Origin: JBMZCV01 sp049613665
GTDB lineage: Bacteria > Bacteroidota > Bacteroidia > Chitinophagales > UBA2359
NCBI GenBank assembly: GCA_049613665.1
Contig: JBMZCV010000133.1
Span: 1-15,076, forward strand
Length of the DNA stretch: 15,076 nucleotides
Reading direction: 5' to 3'
Part shown: one piece after another, positions 1 to 8,243 of the stretch
Layout of the letters: each line of letters opens with the position of its first letter
Position numbering within the stretch: the stretch's first letter is position 1
Notes under the pieces: generated by a model
Seen by the model: only the letters and a program-made list of their open reading frames with translations
Database searches by the model: none
Told to the model about the DNA's origin: nothing
Translations under genes and position numbers: made by a program

Positions 1-3000
1 TTTATAGTGAAAGTATGCCTATGGGTACCACTACTTTGCAAAATAGCTATGGCTGTGATAGCATTGTAAGTGTAATTTTAACTTTCTATGATGCTGATAT
101 TACTAATATTATGGAAGCTCATTGTGCTGGTATTGGTTATAGTATTATGGTTGGTAGTGATATATATGATGAAAATATGCCAACAGGTACGACTAATTTA
201 GTCAATATGTATGGTTGCGATAGCATCGTAAATGTTAATTTGGCCTTCACAACGCCAAATCTTTTTACTGCTCCTTTCGCAGATATGGGTACAACCATCG
301 GAATGGGCAATAGCTGTGACCCTACCCCTGACTTACCTTCTGGTAGTGCCGAAGATGCTTTATATGAAATTGTTATCCCTAATGATGGAACATGGGCATT
401 TTCACTAGCAGGTTCTGACTATGACACACAACTGTTTTTAGGAACAAGTTGCTGTATGAATGATATAGCTGAAAATGATGATGAAATATCACCTTCTGTT
501 TTAACATCAAAAATTATAATTGATATAACAGCAGGCACTTACTTTCTAACAATAGATGGTTGGAATGGTGCGATAGGCAATTATAATTTAGAAGTATATG
601 AAGTACTTTGCGAAGTGCCTACTACATTTACTGCTACTTGGATAGATGAAACTGCTGCTACTTATGATTGGAACGATGTAGTAGATGCTACTTCTTACGA
701 AATTCAAGAAAGAATACAAGGAGAAACTACTTGGCAAACTGCAACAGTAACTATGAGCGAAAGTTCAAACATTATTACACATACATCTAATACAACTTAT
801 CAATGGCAAGTAAGAACACTTTGCTCTAATGGCTTCTATTCTGATTGGTCTCCTATTCACTCTTTTTATTCTAGAGCAGTTTTGTCGGCTACCTTCACAA
901 ACGTAGAAGATGAAGGCTGTCCATCTAGCAATGATGGTGAATTTATGGTAACCGTAGCAGGCGGTTTATCTCCTTTTCAATACTCCTTAAATGGTGGTGC
1001 TTATGCTAGTACAAATCTATTTACAGGACTATCGGCAGGTACTTATGTTGCTTCAGTTATAGATGCTGCCAACGATACCGTAGATGTTATCAATACCATT
1101 GATGGTTCGACTGAAATTGTTATTCAATATGGCGTTTATAGCATTGCTTGTGAATATTGTAGTTCTGAAGGTAACAATTCTAGCTTTGACCATATCGGAA
1201 CGGTAGATTTCAATACGATTTACAATGAATCAGGCGATGATAATGGCTATGGAAACTACACCAATTTAAGTACTGATGTCGTTAGAGGAAATACTTATGA
1301 CATTAGCTTAACACCAATTATCAATTTTGTTGGCGATGTAGAGTTCTGGAATGTATGGATTGACTACAATCAAGATTTTACTTTCTCAAACGATGAGTTG
1401 GCACTACAAACAGATGGAAGTGAGTTTATGGTAGATTCTATGATTACTATTCCGCCTACCGCAATGGCTGGCACTACCATGATGCGAATACAAATGATGT
1501 GGAACGAAAATGCTGCTACAGCTTGCGATACTATTCCTTTTGGAGAAGTAGAAGATTACACCATCATGATTCATGAAACTCTAAATGCGACCGTTTCCAA
1601 TATCGAACATGCAAAATGTCCAAATGGCGATGAAGGAAGTTTTCAGTTAAATATTGTAGGTGGTCTGCCGCCATACACTTATTCAATTGACAATGGTGGA
1701 ACATTTCAAGTAGTCGACACTCCAATTATTGAAAATATAAGTGCTGGCACATATCAAGTTTTTGTGCAAGATGTAGAAGGTACACTTATCACAGCAACTG
1801 CACCTGATGGATTAAATTATTTTGACATTCAAGACGGTCAGCCTTCTTTTGCTTGTAATTATTGTCATTCCGAAGGACAAGTCACCGATTTTGAATATAT
1901 ACAACTCGTACATTTTGAAGATATCGACCATTCTTCTGGTAATGATAATGGATATGGCGATTTTACTAACATTAGCACTACCGTAATGGCTGGCAACACT
2001 TATGACATTACACTTACACCTTTTGTTAATTTGCTCGAAGGCTTTGAATATTGGAGCGTTTGGATAGATTATAATGGCGATTACGTCTTTTCAGCAGATG
2101 AATTGGCCTTGCAAACAGAAGGTACTTTAGATATTGTAAATGCTAGTATTGCTATTCCTAGTGATGCCGTAGCAGGAACAACCATGATGCGAGTGCAAAT
2201 GAAATGGGGAGAAAATCCAACACCAATTGATGCTTGTCAGATATTTGAATTTGGCGAAGTAGAAGATTATAGCATTGTCATTGAGCAAGTCTGTGATGTG
2301 CCAACAGGATTGAATGTTTTAGACCCAACACCTTCGACAGCTACCTTTGATTGGAACGATATGCCAGATGCAGTAGGCTACAATTTTAGACAGAGAATAA
2401 TGGGTGCAAGCAATTGGACAAGTATCAATCTTACGATGTCTGAAACCAGCAATTTAATTACACACACTAGCGGCACTACTTATGAATGGCAAGTGCAAGC
2501 AGATTGTGGCAATGGCAATATTTCGGAATGGTCTGCTCTCGAAACTTTTGTAAGCCCAACAGCCGACTGTGCTGCTTTGAGTAGTACAAATTTAAATAGC
2601 ATTATCACTACCTCAAATGGACTAGAAGTAACGCTAGAATGGATGTCAATGCCAAATGCTCAAGCCTATCAACTAGCAGGCCGAAAAGTAGGTGGCAATA
2701 CTAAAGTTTTTCCTGAAACGCAATTGACATCTCGCACTTTCACAAGTGGTATCAATTATAACACTTCTTACCAATGGTCTGTAAGAGTGAAATGTGATGG
2801 CGTTTGGACAGATTATGCCTTGCCTCCTGGTACTTTCACAACACCTCAAGCACCTTCTAAGCATCAAGCAGATGGTTTTGATATTTTTGATACCAACGAA
2901 ACGTTAGCTACAAATATTTATCCAAATCCTACTAAAACACAAGTTACCATTAGTGTAGATGCGATTGCGTGGGAAAAAGATATTAATATTGCCATTCTCG

Positions 3001-3146
3001 ACATGACTGGCCGCTTATTAATGGAAGAAAATACAACTATGACTGAGACAACACTTGATATTAGCCATTTAACAGAAGGCTTTTATTTGGTAAAAACTGA
3101 AAATGCTGGTGCAATCGCTACCACAAAATTAGTTATCATAAAATAG
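1..3146 (+). CDS. Multidomain secreted adhesin-like protein with T9SS sorting tail (5' end missing)
   Basis: The reading frame is open to the left edge (first full codon at 3), so the N-terminus and signal peptide lie outside; an ATG at 15 falls inside a repeat and is not the real start. About 1047 residues are visible. Numbered from that ATG: two short repeats ending YGCDSIV (1-80), a PPC-like beta-sandwich (83-195), a fibronectin III domain (199-286), an SprB-type repeat (290-357), a GEVED domain with the signature GEVEDYTIMI (379-519), a second SprB (523-596) and GEVED (614-757), two more Fn3 domains (760-846, 852-943), and a T9SS type A tail beginning IYPNP and ending in KLVIIK (968-1043). 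These families occur in Bacteroidota surface proteins; the tail is removed on export through the outer membrane. A role in adhesion or polymer binding is inferred; no catalytic domain is visible. A strong terminator follows the stop, so the transcript probably ends here. Confidence 0.9.
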   Translation, partial: YSESMPMGTTTLQNSYGCDSIVSVILTFYDADITNIMEAHCAGIGYSIMVGSDIYDENMPTGTTNLVNMYGCDSIVNVNLAFTTPNLFTAPFADMGTTIGMGNSCDPTPDLPSGSAEDALYEIVIPNDGTWAFSLAGSDYDTQLFLGTSCCMNDIAENDDEISPSVLTSKIIIDITAGTYFLTIDGWNGAIGNYNLEVYEVLCEVPTTFTATWIDETAATYDWNDVVDATSYEIQERIQGETTWQTATVTMSESSNIITHTSNTTYQWQVRTLCSNGFYSDWSPIHSFYSRAVLSATFTNVEDEGCPSSNDGEFMVTVAGGLSPFQYSLNGGAYASTNLFTGLSAGTYVASVIDAANDTVDVINTIDGSTEIVIQYGVYSIACEYCSSEGNNSSFDHIGTVDFNTIYNESGDDNGYGNYTNLSTDVVRGNTYDISLTPIINFVGDVEFWNVWIDYNQDFTFSNDELALQTDGSEFMVDSMITIPPTAMAGTTMMRIQMMWNENAATACDTIPFGEVEDYTIMIHETLNATVSNIEHAKCPNGDEGSFQLNIVGGLPPYTYSIDNGGTFQVVDTPIIENISAGTYQVFVQDVEGTLITATAPDGLNYFDIQDGQPSFACNYCHSEGQVTDFEYIQLVHFEDIDHSSGNDNGYGDFTNISTTVMAGNTYDITLTPFVNLLEGFEYWSVWIDYNGDYVFSADELALQTEGTLDIVNASIAIPSDAVAGTTMMRVQMKWGENPTPIDACQIFEFGEVEDYSIVIEQVCDVPTGLNVLDPTPSTATFDWNDMPDAVGYNFRQRIMGASNWTSINLTMSETSNLITHTSGTTYEWQVQADCGNGNISEWSALETFVSPTADCAALSSTNLNSIITTSNGLEVTLEWMSMPNAQAYQLAGRKVGGNTKVFPETQLTSRTFTSGINYNTSYQWSVRVKCDGVWTDYALPPGTFTTPQAPSKHQADGFDIFDTNETLATNIYPNPTKTQVTISVDAIAWEKDINIAILDMTGRLLMEENTTMTETTLDISHLTEGFYLVKTENAGAIATTKLVIIK

Positions 3147-3180
3147 TCTGTTTTTTCGAACAGTAATAAATAATACCTAT

Positions 3181-3225
3181 AAAGGCAAGTTGTCTCAAAT
3201 TGAGATAACTTGCCTTTTATTTTTT
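3181..3225 (+). terminator. Rho-independent terminator of the adhesin-like gene
   Basis: A 16-bp stem with a single G-U pair (3181-3196 with 3202-3217) encloses a 5-nt loop and runs into a T-rich tract at 3214-3225. It begins 34 bases after the stop codon. This is the classical layout of an intrinsic terminator on the plus strand. A shorter 5-bp hairpin at 3148-3163 lies between the stop and this stem. Confidence 0.85.
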
Positions 3226-3453
3226 GGTTTTTTGATGATTTAGGTAATTTTTATTTCAACAGAAGGCTTATTTTTTTTAAATTGTCTTTTGTTTTTGGAA
3301 AAAACACATTAACAAGTTGAAATATCATTAGGCCTTATTCAAAAACTTTAGATAATAAATAGTAAAAAACAAATCTACTCTTCAGCATGAATATATCATT
3401 TTATTTTGCTACTTTAGAGTTCATTTTTTCGTAACTTTTTCAAACTAAAAATA
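3226..3453. other. AT-rich intergenic region upstream of the DoxX-like gene
   Basis: No open reading frame or repeat is evident. The sequence TACTTTAG at 3410-3417, about 40 bases before the ATG at 3454, resembles but does not match the Bacteroidota -7 box TAnnTTTG, and no clear -33 TTTG partner stands 19-21 bases upstream. It is only a weak promoter candidate. Confidence 0.4.
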
Positions 3454-3825
3454 ATGAAAGATAAAAATACAATTATTTATTGGATAGCAACAGGCTTGTT
3501 AAGCCTAATGATGTTGGCTTCAGGTACTATGTATTTTGTAAACAATCCCAAAATTGTAGCTATATTTACCCAACTTGGCTTTCCAAGCTATATCATCTAC
3601 CCTTTGGCTATCGCTAAAATACTAGGAATTATTGCTATTCTAACAAAAAAGTCTAAAATTTTGAAAGAATGGGCATATGCAGGTTTTTTCTTTGAAATTT
3701 TATTAGCTTTTTCGGCTCATATCGCAATCAATGATAAGGAATATTTAGGTGCTGTTATTGCTATGATTTTATTGATGACTTCTTATTTTTTCGATAAAAA
3801 AGTGTTTCCGCAAAATCAAATCTAA
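3454..3825 (+). CDS. DoxX-like family small integral membrane protein
   Basis: The 123-residue protein has four predicted hydrophobic segments: about 8-28 (beginning IIYWIATGLLSLMMLASG), 45-62 (YIIYPLAIAKILGIIAIL), 73-90 and 96-113. The pattern of a W-rich first helix with a later YPLAIAKILG segment followed by a short basic loop is typical of the DoxX_2/DoxX-like family, and the length fits. The family is named after a thiosulfate:quinone oxidoreductase subunit, but most small stand-alone members have no known reaction, so I assign none. It sits alone, with a terminator before it and the palindromic repeat block after it, convergent with priA. The ATG at 3454 is the first in the frame and directly precedes a short charged N-terminus. 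An untested alternative is another four-helix membrane protein. Confidence 0.75.
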   Translation: MKDKNTIIYWIATGLLSLMMLASGTMYFVNNPKIVAIFTQLGFPSYIIYPLAIAKILGIIAILTKKSKILKEWAYAGFFFEILLAFSAHIAINDKEYLGAVIAMILLMTSYFFDKKVFPQNQI

Positions 3826-3888
3826 ATGTTTCTTTGACAATTTAAGCAATTTTCATCTTAGTAAAAGCTTACTTTTAAAACATACTAT

Positions 3889-4075
3889 TTTTCAAAACAA
3901 TAGTTCGGACATTTATATATTTGTTTATCAAAGGCTTAAACATACTATTTTTTTTAGGCTAAGATGACCAATATTTGCAAGTTTTACAGCCTTTTGAACT
4001 GAAAAATAGTATGTTTCCCTTGTCAAAAAGCATTTTTTTATTCAACTGAAAATTGTTATAAAAATGTCCGAATCA
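3889..4075. repeat. Tandem unit 1 (187 bp)
   Basis: This is the left copy of the tandem pair. Its outer stem arms are 3904-3914 and 4062-4072 and its inner arms are 3938-3952 and 4002-4016. It differs from unit 2 by one extra T in the T run after 3945 and by A instead of G at three places (ACATAC in place of ACGTAC, and AAAAAGCA in place of AAAAGGCG). Confidence 0.9.
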
Positions 4076-4261
4076 TTTTCAAAACAATAGTTCGGACATT
4101 TATATATTTGTTTATCAAAGGCTTAAACGTACTATTTTTTTAGGCTAAGATGACCAATATTTGCAAGTTTTACAGCCTTTTGAACTGAAAAATAGTATGT
4201 TTCCCTTGTCAAAAGGCGTTTTTTTATTCAACTGAAAATTGTTATAAAAATGTCCGAATCA
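4076..4261. repeat. Tandem unit 2 (186 bp)
   Basis: This is the right copy. Its outer arms are 4091-4101 and 4248-4258 and its inner arms are 4125-4139 (one substitution) and 4188-4202. After it the sequence starts a third repeat (ATTTTCAAAA) but diverges within about 15 bases into the right terminal inverted repeat. Confidence 0.9.
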
Positions 4262-4312
4262 TTTTCAAAAAAATAGTATGTTTTAAAAACGTCATCAAAA
4301 AATTCTTTTTTT

Positions 4313-6790
4313 TTAATAGGTATCAACATCTATTTGCACAAAAACAGAGCGAAAATTGGCATTTTTTCTCAAATCATCAATATGTTGTTTTATAAATAGC
4401 TTATCCTGATGCAATTGTGTTGCAGTACCTTTTTTCAGCTTAATCATAATCTGGCGAATATGGTAGCCTCTCACTCTCGAAACATAAGGCACAGTTGGCC
4501 CCAAAATCTGTTTACCAAACTGTATTTTTAAGTTTTTTGTCAATAAAAATGCTGCTTTATTAACTTTATCTTTATCGGCATGACGCACATTGAGCTGCAC
4601 CAAACGCACATAAGGTGGATAATGAAATTGCAATCTTTCGCTTAGTTCATTTCTGAAAAAACTGTTGTAATCGCTTCGCAACACATAGTCCAATACTTTA
4701 TAATCTTTATTCATGCTTTGAATAATTACCTTACCTTGCTTTTGCCTCCTCCCTGCTCTACCACTCACTTGCAAAATCAGTTGAAACGCTCGTTCATTGG
4801 CTCTAAAATCTGGAAAGTTCAAGAGTTGGTCGGCACTCAATACTCCAACAACACTAACATTTGCAAAATCCAAACCTTTTGTTACCATTTGCGTTCCCAC
4901 CAACATATCCATCTTTCGGTCTTCAAACTGCTGCAACACTTTTTCATATGCTTTTTTGCTGCGTGCTACTTCCAAATCGAGACGGCCAATACGTGCTTTT
5001 GGAAAAAAATCTTGCAATTCATCTTCTACTTTTTCCGTACCAAAGCCATGAATTTCTAAATGTGTGCTACCGCAACTGTCACATTTTGGCATCACTTTTC
5101 GGCGATAGCCACAATAATGACACTTCAATTCGTGGTTATATTTGTGGTAAGTTAAGCTGACATCACACTGAAAACACTTAGGTATCCATTCACAATCATG
5201 GCAAGCCAAATACGGTGAATAGCCCCTTCTATTTTGAAAGATAATGACTTGTTCTTTGTTGGCTAAAGCAAGTTTTATTTCATTCAACAATACACTACTA
5301 TAATGCGATTTCACTTTTTGATTTCGCTTTGCCAAATACATATTCACAATTTCTATTCTGGGAGGCTGCACGCCACCATAACGCTGAAACATAGTAACAA
5401 AACCAAATTTTTTCGCTATCGTTGCATTATGATAGCTTTCTAGCGAAGGCGTTCCTGTGCCTAAAACCGTTTTTGCACCATGCAAAGCCGCCAAATAAAT
5501 TGCGGTATCTCGTGCATGATAACGTGGTGCAGGGTCAAATTGTTTATAAGAATGGTCGTGTTCTTCATCTACGATAATGAGTTTTAGGCTTTGAAAAGGC
5601 AAAAACAGAGCCGACCTCGCTCCTATCACGACTTTATACTCATTTCGCAAGACTTTTTCCCAAATTTCGACACGCTCCAGATGATTAAATTTTGAATGAT
5701 AAATGCCGACTTTTTCCCCAAAAACTTTACGCAAACGATTAATCATTTGAGCAGTCAAAGCAATTTCGGGCAACAAAAATAAAGCTTGTTCGTCTTTTGC
5801 TACAATACGTTCAATTAATTTGATATATAACTGAGTTTTTCCGCTAGAAGTGATGCCATGTAACAATACGACACCTTTTTTTTCAAATACATCATCAATG
5901 CAATCTAACGCAAACTGCTGCTGCGAAGTCAGCTGATAAAGCAGCGTTTCATCTTCGTATTTATCGTCCAAACGGCTCACTTGCTGCTCACTTTCTACAA
6001 AAATTTCTTTTTTCAACATTGGCCGTAGATGAGCAGATTCGGCTTTCGCTTTTTCCAACACAATCTTCTTGTGCCATTTTTCTTGTTTATTAGCTTGCCA
6101 CAATTGCCAATAAGCCATTAGCACTGCTAGTTGTCGATGAGCTTTGCGTTTGCCCAATTGTGCAAAAAGTTCTTTTAAGGCAGTTTCATTCGTTTTATAT
6201 TTTTCATGCAAGTGTATTAGCTTGATAGTCTTAGGTTTGTAATGATGTTTTAGTTCTTCTTTCATCAAAACAACCCCCTTATCTAGCAACGATTTGGTAA
6301 GAGAAACGACATTTTTTTTGTTTAAAATTTGCTGTACTTGTTCAATAGTCAGCTCTTTTTGAATGCTCAACGCTTCGGCTACAAGATATTCATTATCTGT
6401 TAGCATAGAAAAATCCTCGTTGCAAGCTGGGTTCAACAAAAATTTGCTTTGGCTAGATAGCTTCAAATCGGCAGGCAAAGCTACATTCATTACCTCGCCT
6501 TCTTTGCACATATAATATGTTGCTATCCATTGCCAAAGTTTCAACTGTTTTGGCGTAACGATAGGCGTTTCATCAAGGACATTTAAAATAGGTTTGGTTT
6601 TGAATTTTTGAGGTTCATCGGTTTCATATACATTTTTAACAATGCCTGCATACATTTTTTTTTGTCCAAATTGAACAGTTACTCGCTTGCCAATGGATAC
6701 TTCTGAAAGCAAAGCAGATGGTATTTCATAAGTATAATCTTGTGCAAGGGCTAAAGGCAAAATAATAGTTGCGTAGTGTTTTTTGAGCAT
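4313..6790 (-). CDS. priA: Primosomal protein N' (PriA), replication restart 3'-5' DNA helicase
   Basis: PriA binds abandoned replication forks, unwinds the lagging-strand side and starts reassembly of the primosome. The 825-residue protein shows the family order: an N-terminal fork-binding domain (MLKKHYATIILPLAL onward), a Walker A motif GITSSGKT near residue 310, a DEEH Walker B box near 407, the motif GTGTPSLES near 440, an eight-cysteine zinc-binding region of four CxxC pairs (about 527-576) inserted in the helicase core, and motif VI GRAGRR near 678. Length and motifs are complete. I chose the ATG at 6790 because homologues begin with this sequence; the in-frame extension to 6946 adds a 52-residue hydrophobic stretch unlike PriA. 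miaE lies 172 bases upstream on the same strand, so the two may share a transcript. The stop is 24 bases from the palindromic repeat block. Confidence 0.97.
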   Translation of the reverse strand: MLKKHYATIILPLALAQDYTYEIPSALLSEVSIGKRVTVQFGQKKMYAGIVKNVYETDEPQKFKTKPILNVLDETPIVTPKQLKLWQWIATYYMCKEGEVMNVALPADLKLSSQSKFLLNPACNEDFSMLTDNEYLVAEALSIQKELTIEQVQQILNKKNVVSLTKSLLDKGVVLMKEELKHHYKPKTIKLIHLHEKYKTNETALKELFAQLGKRKAHRQLAVLMAYWQLWQANKQEKWHKKIVLEKAKAESAHLRPMLKKEIFVESEQQVSRLDDKYEDETLLYQLTSQQQFALDCIDDVFEKKGVVLLHGITSSGKTQLYIKLIERIVAKDEQALFLLPEIALTAQMINRLRKVFGEKVGIYHSKFNHLERVEIWEKVLRNEYKVVIGARSALFLPFQSLKLIIVDEEHDHSYKQFDPAPRYHARDTAIYLAALHGAKTVLGTGTPSLESYHNATIAKKFGFVTMFQRYGGVQPPRIEIVNMYLAKRNQKVKSHYSSVLLNEIKLALANKEQVIIFQNRRGYSPYLACHDCEWIPKCFQCDVSLTYHKYNHELKCHYCGYRRKVMPKCDSCGSTHLEIHGFGTEKVEDELQDFFPKARIGRLDLEVARSKKAYEKVLQQFEDRKMDMLVGTQMVTKGLDFANVSVVGVLSADQLLNFPDFRANERAFQLILQVSGRAGRRQKQGKVIIQSMNKDYKVLDYVLRSDYNSFFRNELSERLQFHYPPYVRLVQLNVRHADKDKVNKAAFLLTKNLKIQFGKQILGPTVPYVSRVRGYHIRQIMIKLKKGTATQLHQDKLFIKQHIDDLRKNANFRSVFVQIDVDTY

Positions 6791-6962
6791 ATTGTTTTTA
6801 GAATAAAAAACGAAGTACATGACATATTTTAAAAATATAAAACAGGTCAAAAAGCTAAGAAAAAAATAACTTATATTTAGTTGTTGGTCATAACATGCAA
6901 CAACGGCGAGAATTTTTCTTTTTTGAAGAAGCAAAACTTTAACCAATCTATTTTACACTAGA
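6791..6962 (-). other. miaE-priA intergenic spacer
   Basis: The 172-base spacer is very AT-rich and contains an in-frame extension of priA that encodes mostly hydrophobic residues. No terminator hairpin is evident, which is compatible with miaE-priA co-transcription. A TATATTTT stretch on the minus strand around 6825-6840 is one base off the Bacteroidota -7 box and could be a weak internal promoter. Confidence 0.35.
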
Positions 6963-7550
6963 TTAGTGTATTCTATCGCCTCTTGCATCTAATTCTAGCA
7001 TAATTTGTCGCTCATATTCGAGCCATTCGAGCCATCTTTTTTGGACTTTTTCTTTTGGCCAGTAAGTGCGTGCCAGCTCCAAAAATAAGGTATAATGTGC
7101 AGCTTCGGCAACCATGAGTTTGTAATAAAATTGACTTAAATATTCATCATCAATGTGTTTCCACAACAATTTGAAACGCTCGCAGCTTCTCGCTTCTATC
7201 AAGCCAGCCATCATAAGTTGGTCTGCCAAACGCTGTTCTCGATTGCCTCCTTTCTGCAAATTCTTTCGCAATTTGCTGACATATTCATCTTTTCGTTGGC
7301 GGCCAAGTGGAATATCTCGCTTCTTTAGTTCGGCAAGCACCATACGAAAATGCCCCCATTCTTCTGTGACTATGGGTGCTAGCTTTTCCACCAATTCGGC
7401 TTTATCTGGATACAATTGTATGAGCGAAATGCAAGTAGATGCCGCTTTTTGTTCACAATAGGCATGGTCTATCAATATTTCGGCGATGCTTTTTTCGGCA
7501 AGGTTTACCCAACGTGGGTCGGTTGGTAGTTGTAGGCGTAAGACTGACAT
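6963..7550 (-). CDS. miaE: tRNA-(ms2io6A)-hydroxylase (MiaE)
   Basis: MiaE is a non-haem diiron monooxygenase that hydroxylates the isopentenyl group of ms2i6A at position 37 of tRNAs reading UNN codons, using O2. The 195-residue protein is a ferritin-like four-helix bundle with a complete set of metal ligands visible: Glu33 (in DHAYCEQKAAS), Glu64-x-x-His67 (EEWGHF), Glu119 (LIEARS) and Glu149-x-x-His152 (AEAAHYT). The length agrees with the family. The substrate depends on MiaA and MiaB, which are not in this window. A matching -7 promoter box lies about 42 bases upstream of the ATG. priA follows downstream on the same strand. Confidence is high because all ligands and the flanking residues match the family. 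Confidence 0.95.
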   Translation of the reverse strand: MSVLRLQLPTDPRWVNLAEKSIAEILIDHAYCEQKAASTCISLIQLYPDKAELVEKLAPIVTEEWGHFRMVLAELKKRDIPLGRQRKDEYVSKLRKNLQKGGNREQRLADQLMMAGLIEARSCERFKLLWKHIDDEYLSQFYYKLMVAEAAHYTLFLELARTYWPKEKVQKRWLEWLEYERQIMLELDARGDRIH

Positions 7551-7591
7551 TTTATATATTTTTATGACGGTATTTTTGGTTTTTATTTGTG

Positions 7592-7599
7592 CAAAGGTA
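7592..7599 (-). promoter_or_regulatory. Candidate Bacteroidota -7 promoter box for miaE(-priA)
   Basis: Read on the minus strand this is TACCTTTG, a full match to the Bacteroidota -7 consensus TAnnTTTG, with its end 42 bases before the miaE ATG. No exact -33 TTTG was found at the usual distance, only T-rich sequence, so it rests on the -7 match and position. Confidence 0.55.
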
Positions 7600-7710
7600 A
7601 GTATTTTTTGCTTGAAAAATGAAGCCTGCCACTTTTTTAGGTCTCGAAATTTTTAGCAATATTTTTCATTTCTTATAAACAAAACCTTAACTGAAACAGT
7701 TTTATATTAC

Positions 7711-7740
7711 GAGACTTTCAAGGTTTTTGTAAAAAAACTC
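7711..7740. repeat. Degenerate CCTTCAAGG-family REP-like palindrome
   Basis: The sequence GAGACTTTCAAGGTTTTTG, followed by an A run and ACTC, resembles the better-preserved palindrome at 9922-9950 (AGACCTTCAAGGTTTT, an A run, then CCTGGTCT). Both have short outer arms, a TTCA-like bulge and an inner T/A stem. The base pairing here is weaker, so it may be a decayed copy. Confidence 0.45.
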
Positions 7741-7765
7741 AACTATTTTTTTCACGAAAAACAAA

Positions 7766-8230
7766 ATGATTATGTGGTATAAAGTGATTATTTTTTTAGT
7801 TTTAAACTTTTTGGCTTTGGGAATTGGTGGCTTCGCTACTGGCGATGGTGTGTCTTCGCAGTGGTATGCTGAACTAAATAAAGCACCCTGGACACCTCCA
7901 GGCTGGGTTTTTGGAGCAGCTTGGACACTAATAATGATTTGTTTTTCGTTTTTTATGGCTTTTTTGTGGAAAAATTTTGAAAACAAAAAACTACTAATTG
8001 GTCTATATTCCTTGCAATGGGTGCTGTGTGTAGGTTGGAATTTTGTATTTTTTGAGTTTCAACAAATTTTTCTTGGCTTATTTGTCATTGGCTCGCTATT
8101 TTTATTGACGGCTTATTTTCTGCTGTCTTTTTGGCCGCAAATTCAAGCAAAATCTTTGTTGGTCGCTCCCTATTTTGTGTGGTTACTGATTGCTACTTCG
8201 TTGAACTTTTATATTTTATTGAATAATTGA
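7766..8230 (+). CDS. tspO: TspO/MBR family tryptophan-rich sensory protein
   Basis: TspO proteins are five-helix membrane proteins that bind and help degrade porphyrins and act in stress or light regulation in some bacteria. The 154-residue protein is full length. It carries the family hallmark WYAELNKAPWTPPGWVFGAAWT (33-54) in short form W-Y-x-x-L-x-K-x-P-W-x-P-P, then LQWVLCVGWNFVFF (83-96) in the third helix region and PYFVWLLIATSLNFYILLNN (135-154) at the end, matching the conserved PYxxWxxxAxxLN motif. An ATG two codons downstream (7772) is an equally possible start. It is divergent from miaE and convergent with the secreted protein gene at 8609; no haem or carotenoid genes are nearby to specify its ligand. 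Confidence 0.94.
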   Translation: MIMWYKVIIFLVLNFLALGIGGFATGDGVSSQWYAELNKAPWTPPGWVFGAAWTLIMICFSFFMAFLWKNFENKKLLIGLYSLQWVLCVGWNFVFFEFQQIFLGLFVIGSLFLLTAYFLLSFWPQIQAKSLLVAPYFVWLLIATSLNFYILLNN

Positions 8231-8243
8231 TTTGATTATAAAA

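Larger units (their letters stand above)
3873..4288. repeat. Tandem palindromic element with outer 20-bp inverted repeats (MITE-like)
   Basis: This 416-bp non-coding block fills the convergent gap between the DoxX-like gene and priA. Its two ends are perfect 20-bp inverted repeats (3873-3892 and 4269-4288). Between them are two nearly identical tandem units, 3889-4075 (187 bp) and 4076-4261 (186 bp), differing at about four positions. Each unit has an outer 11-bp inverted pair (TTCGGACATTT with its complement) and an inner 15-bp pair (AAACATACTATTTTT with its complement). No open reading frame is present. Terminal inverted repeats without coding capacity suggest a MITE or other non-autonomous palindromic element; a structured RNA or a bidirectional terminator for the two flanking genes are alternatives. 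Confidence 0.85.
7551..7765. other. Divergent intergenic region between miaE and tspO
   Basis: The 215-base gap contains the miaE promoter candidate and, nearer tspO, a degenerate REP-like sequence at 7711-7740. TATTTTTC around 7660-7668 on the plus strand is one base off TAnnTTTG, but no convincing tspO promoter could be fixed. Confidence 0.4.

Noticed and set aside
3148..3163. Hairpin as the terminator of the first gene
   Set aside because: The stem is only 5 bp and lacks a T tract; the 16-bp stem at 3181-3217 is far stronger.
3889..4261. CRISPR array
   Set aside because: There are only two long units, repeated in full with no unique spacers, and no cas gene is present.
4718..5160. Overlapping plus-strand reading frames inside priA
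   Set aside because: They are antisense to the zinc-binding and helicase coding sequence and look like chance frames.
6791..6946. N-terminal extension of PriA by 52 residues
   Set aside because: The extension is a very AT-rich, hydrophobic stretch with no resemblance to PriA, while the ATG at 6790 begins the standard PriA N-terminus and gives the usual length.
7689..7701. Small AACTG/CAGTT palindrome as an operator for tspO
   Set aside because: A 5-bp stem in AT-rich sequence is expected by chance and there is no second copy or conserved context.
7702..7986. Minus-strand reading frame over the start of tspO
   Set aside because: It is antisense to a well-conserved gene, has low-complexity composition and no family features.
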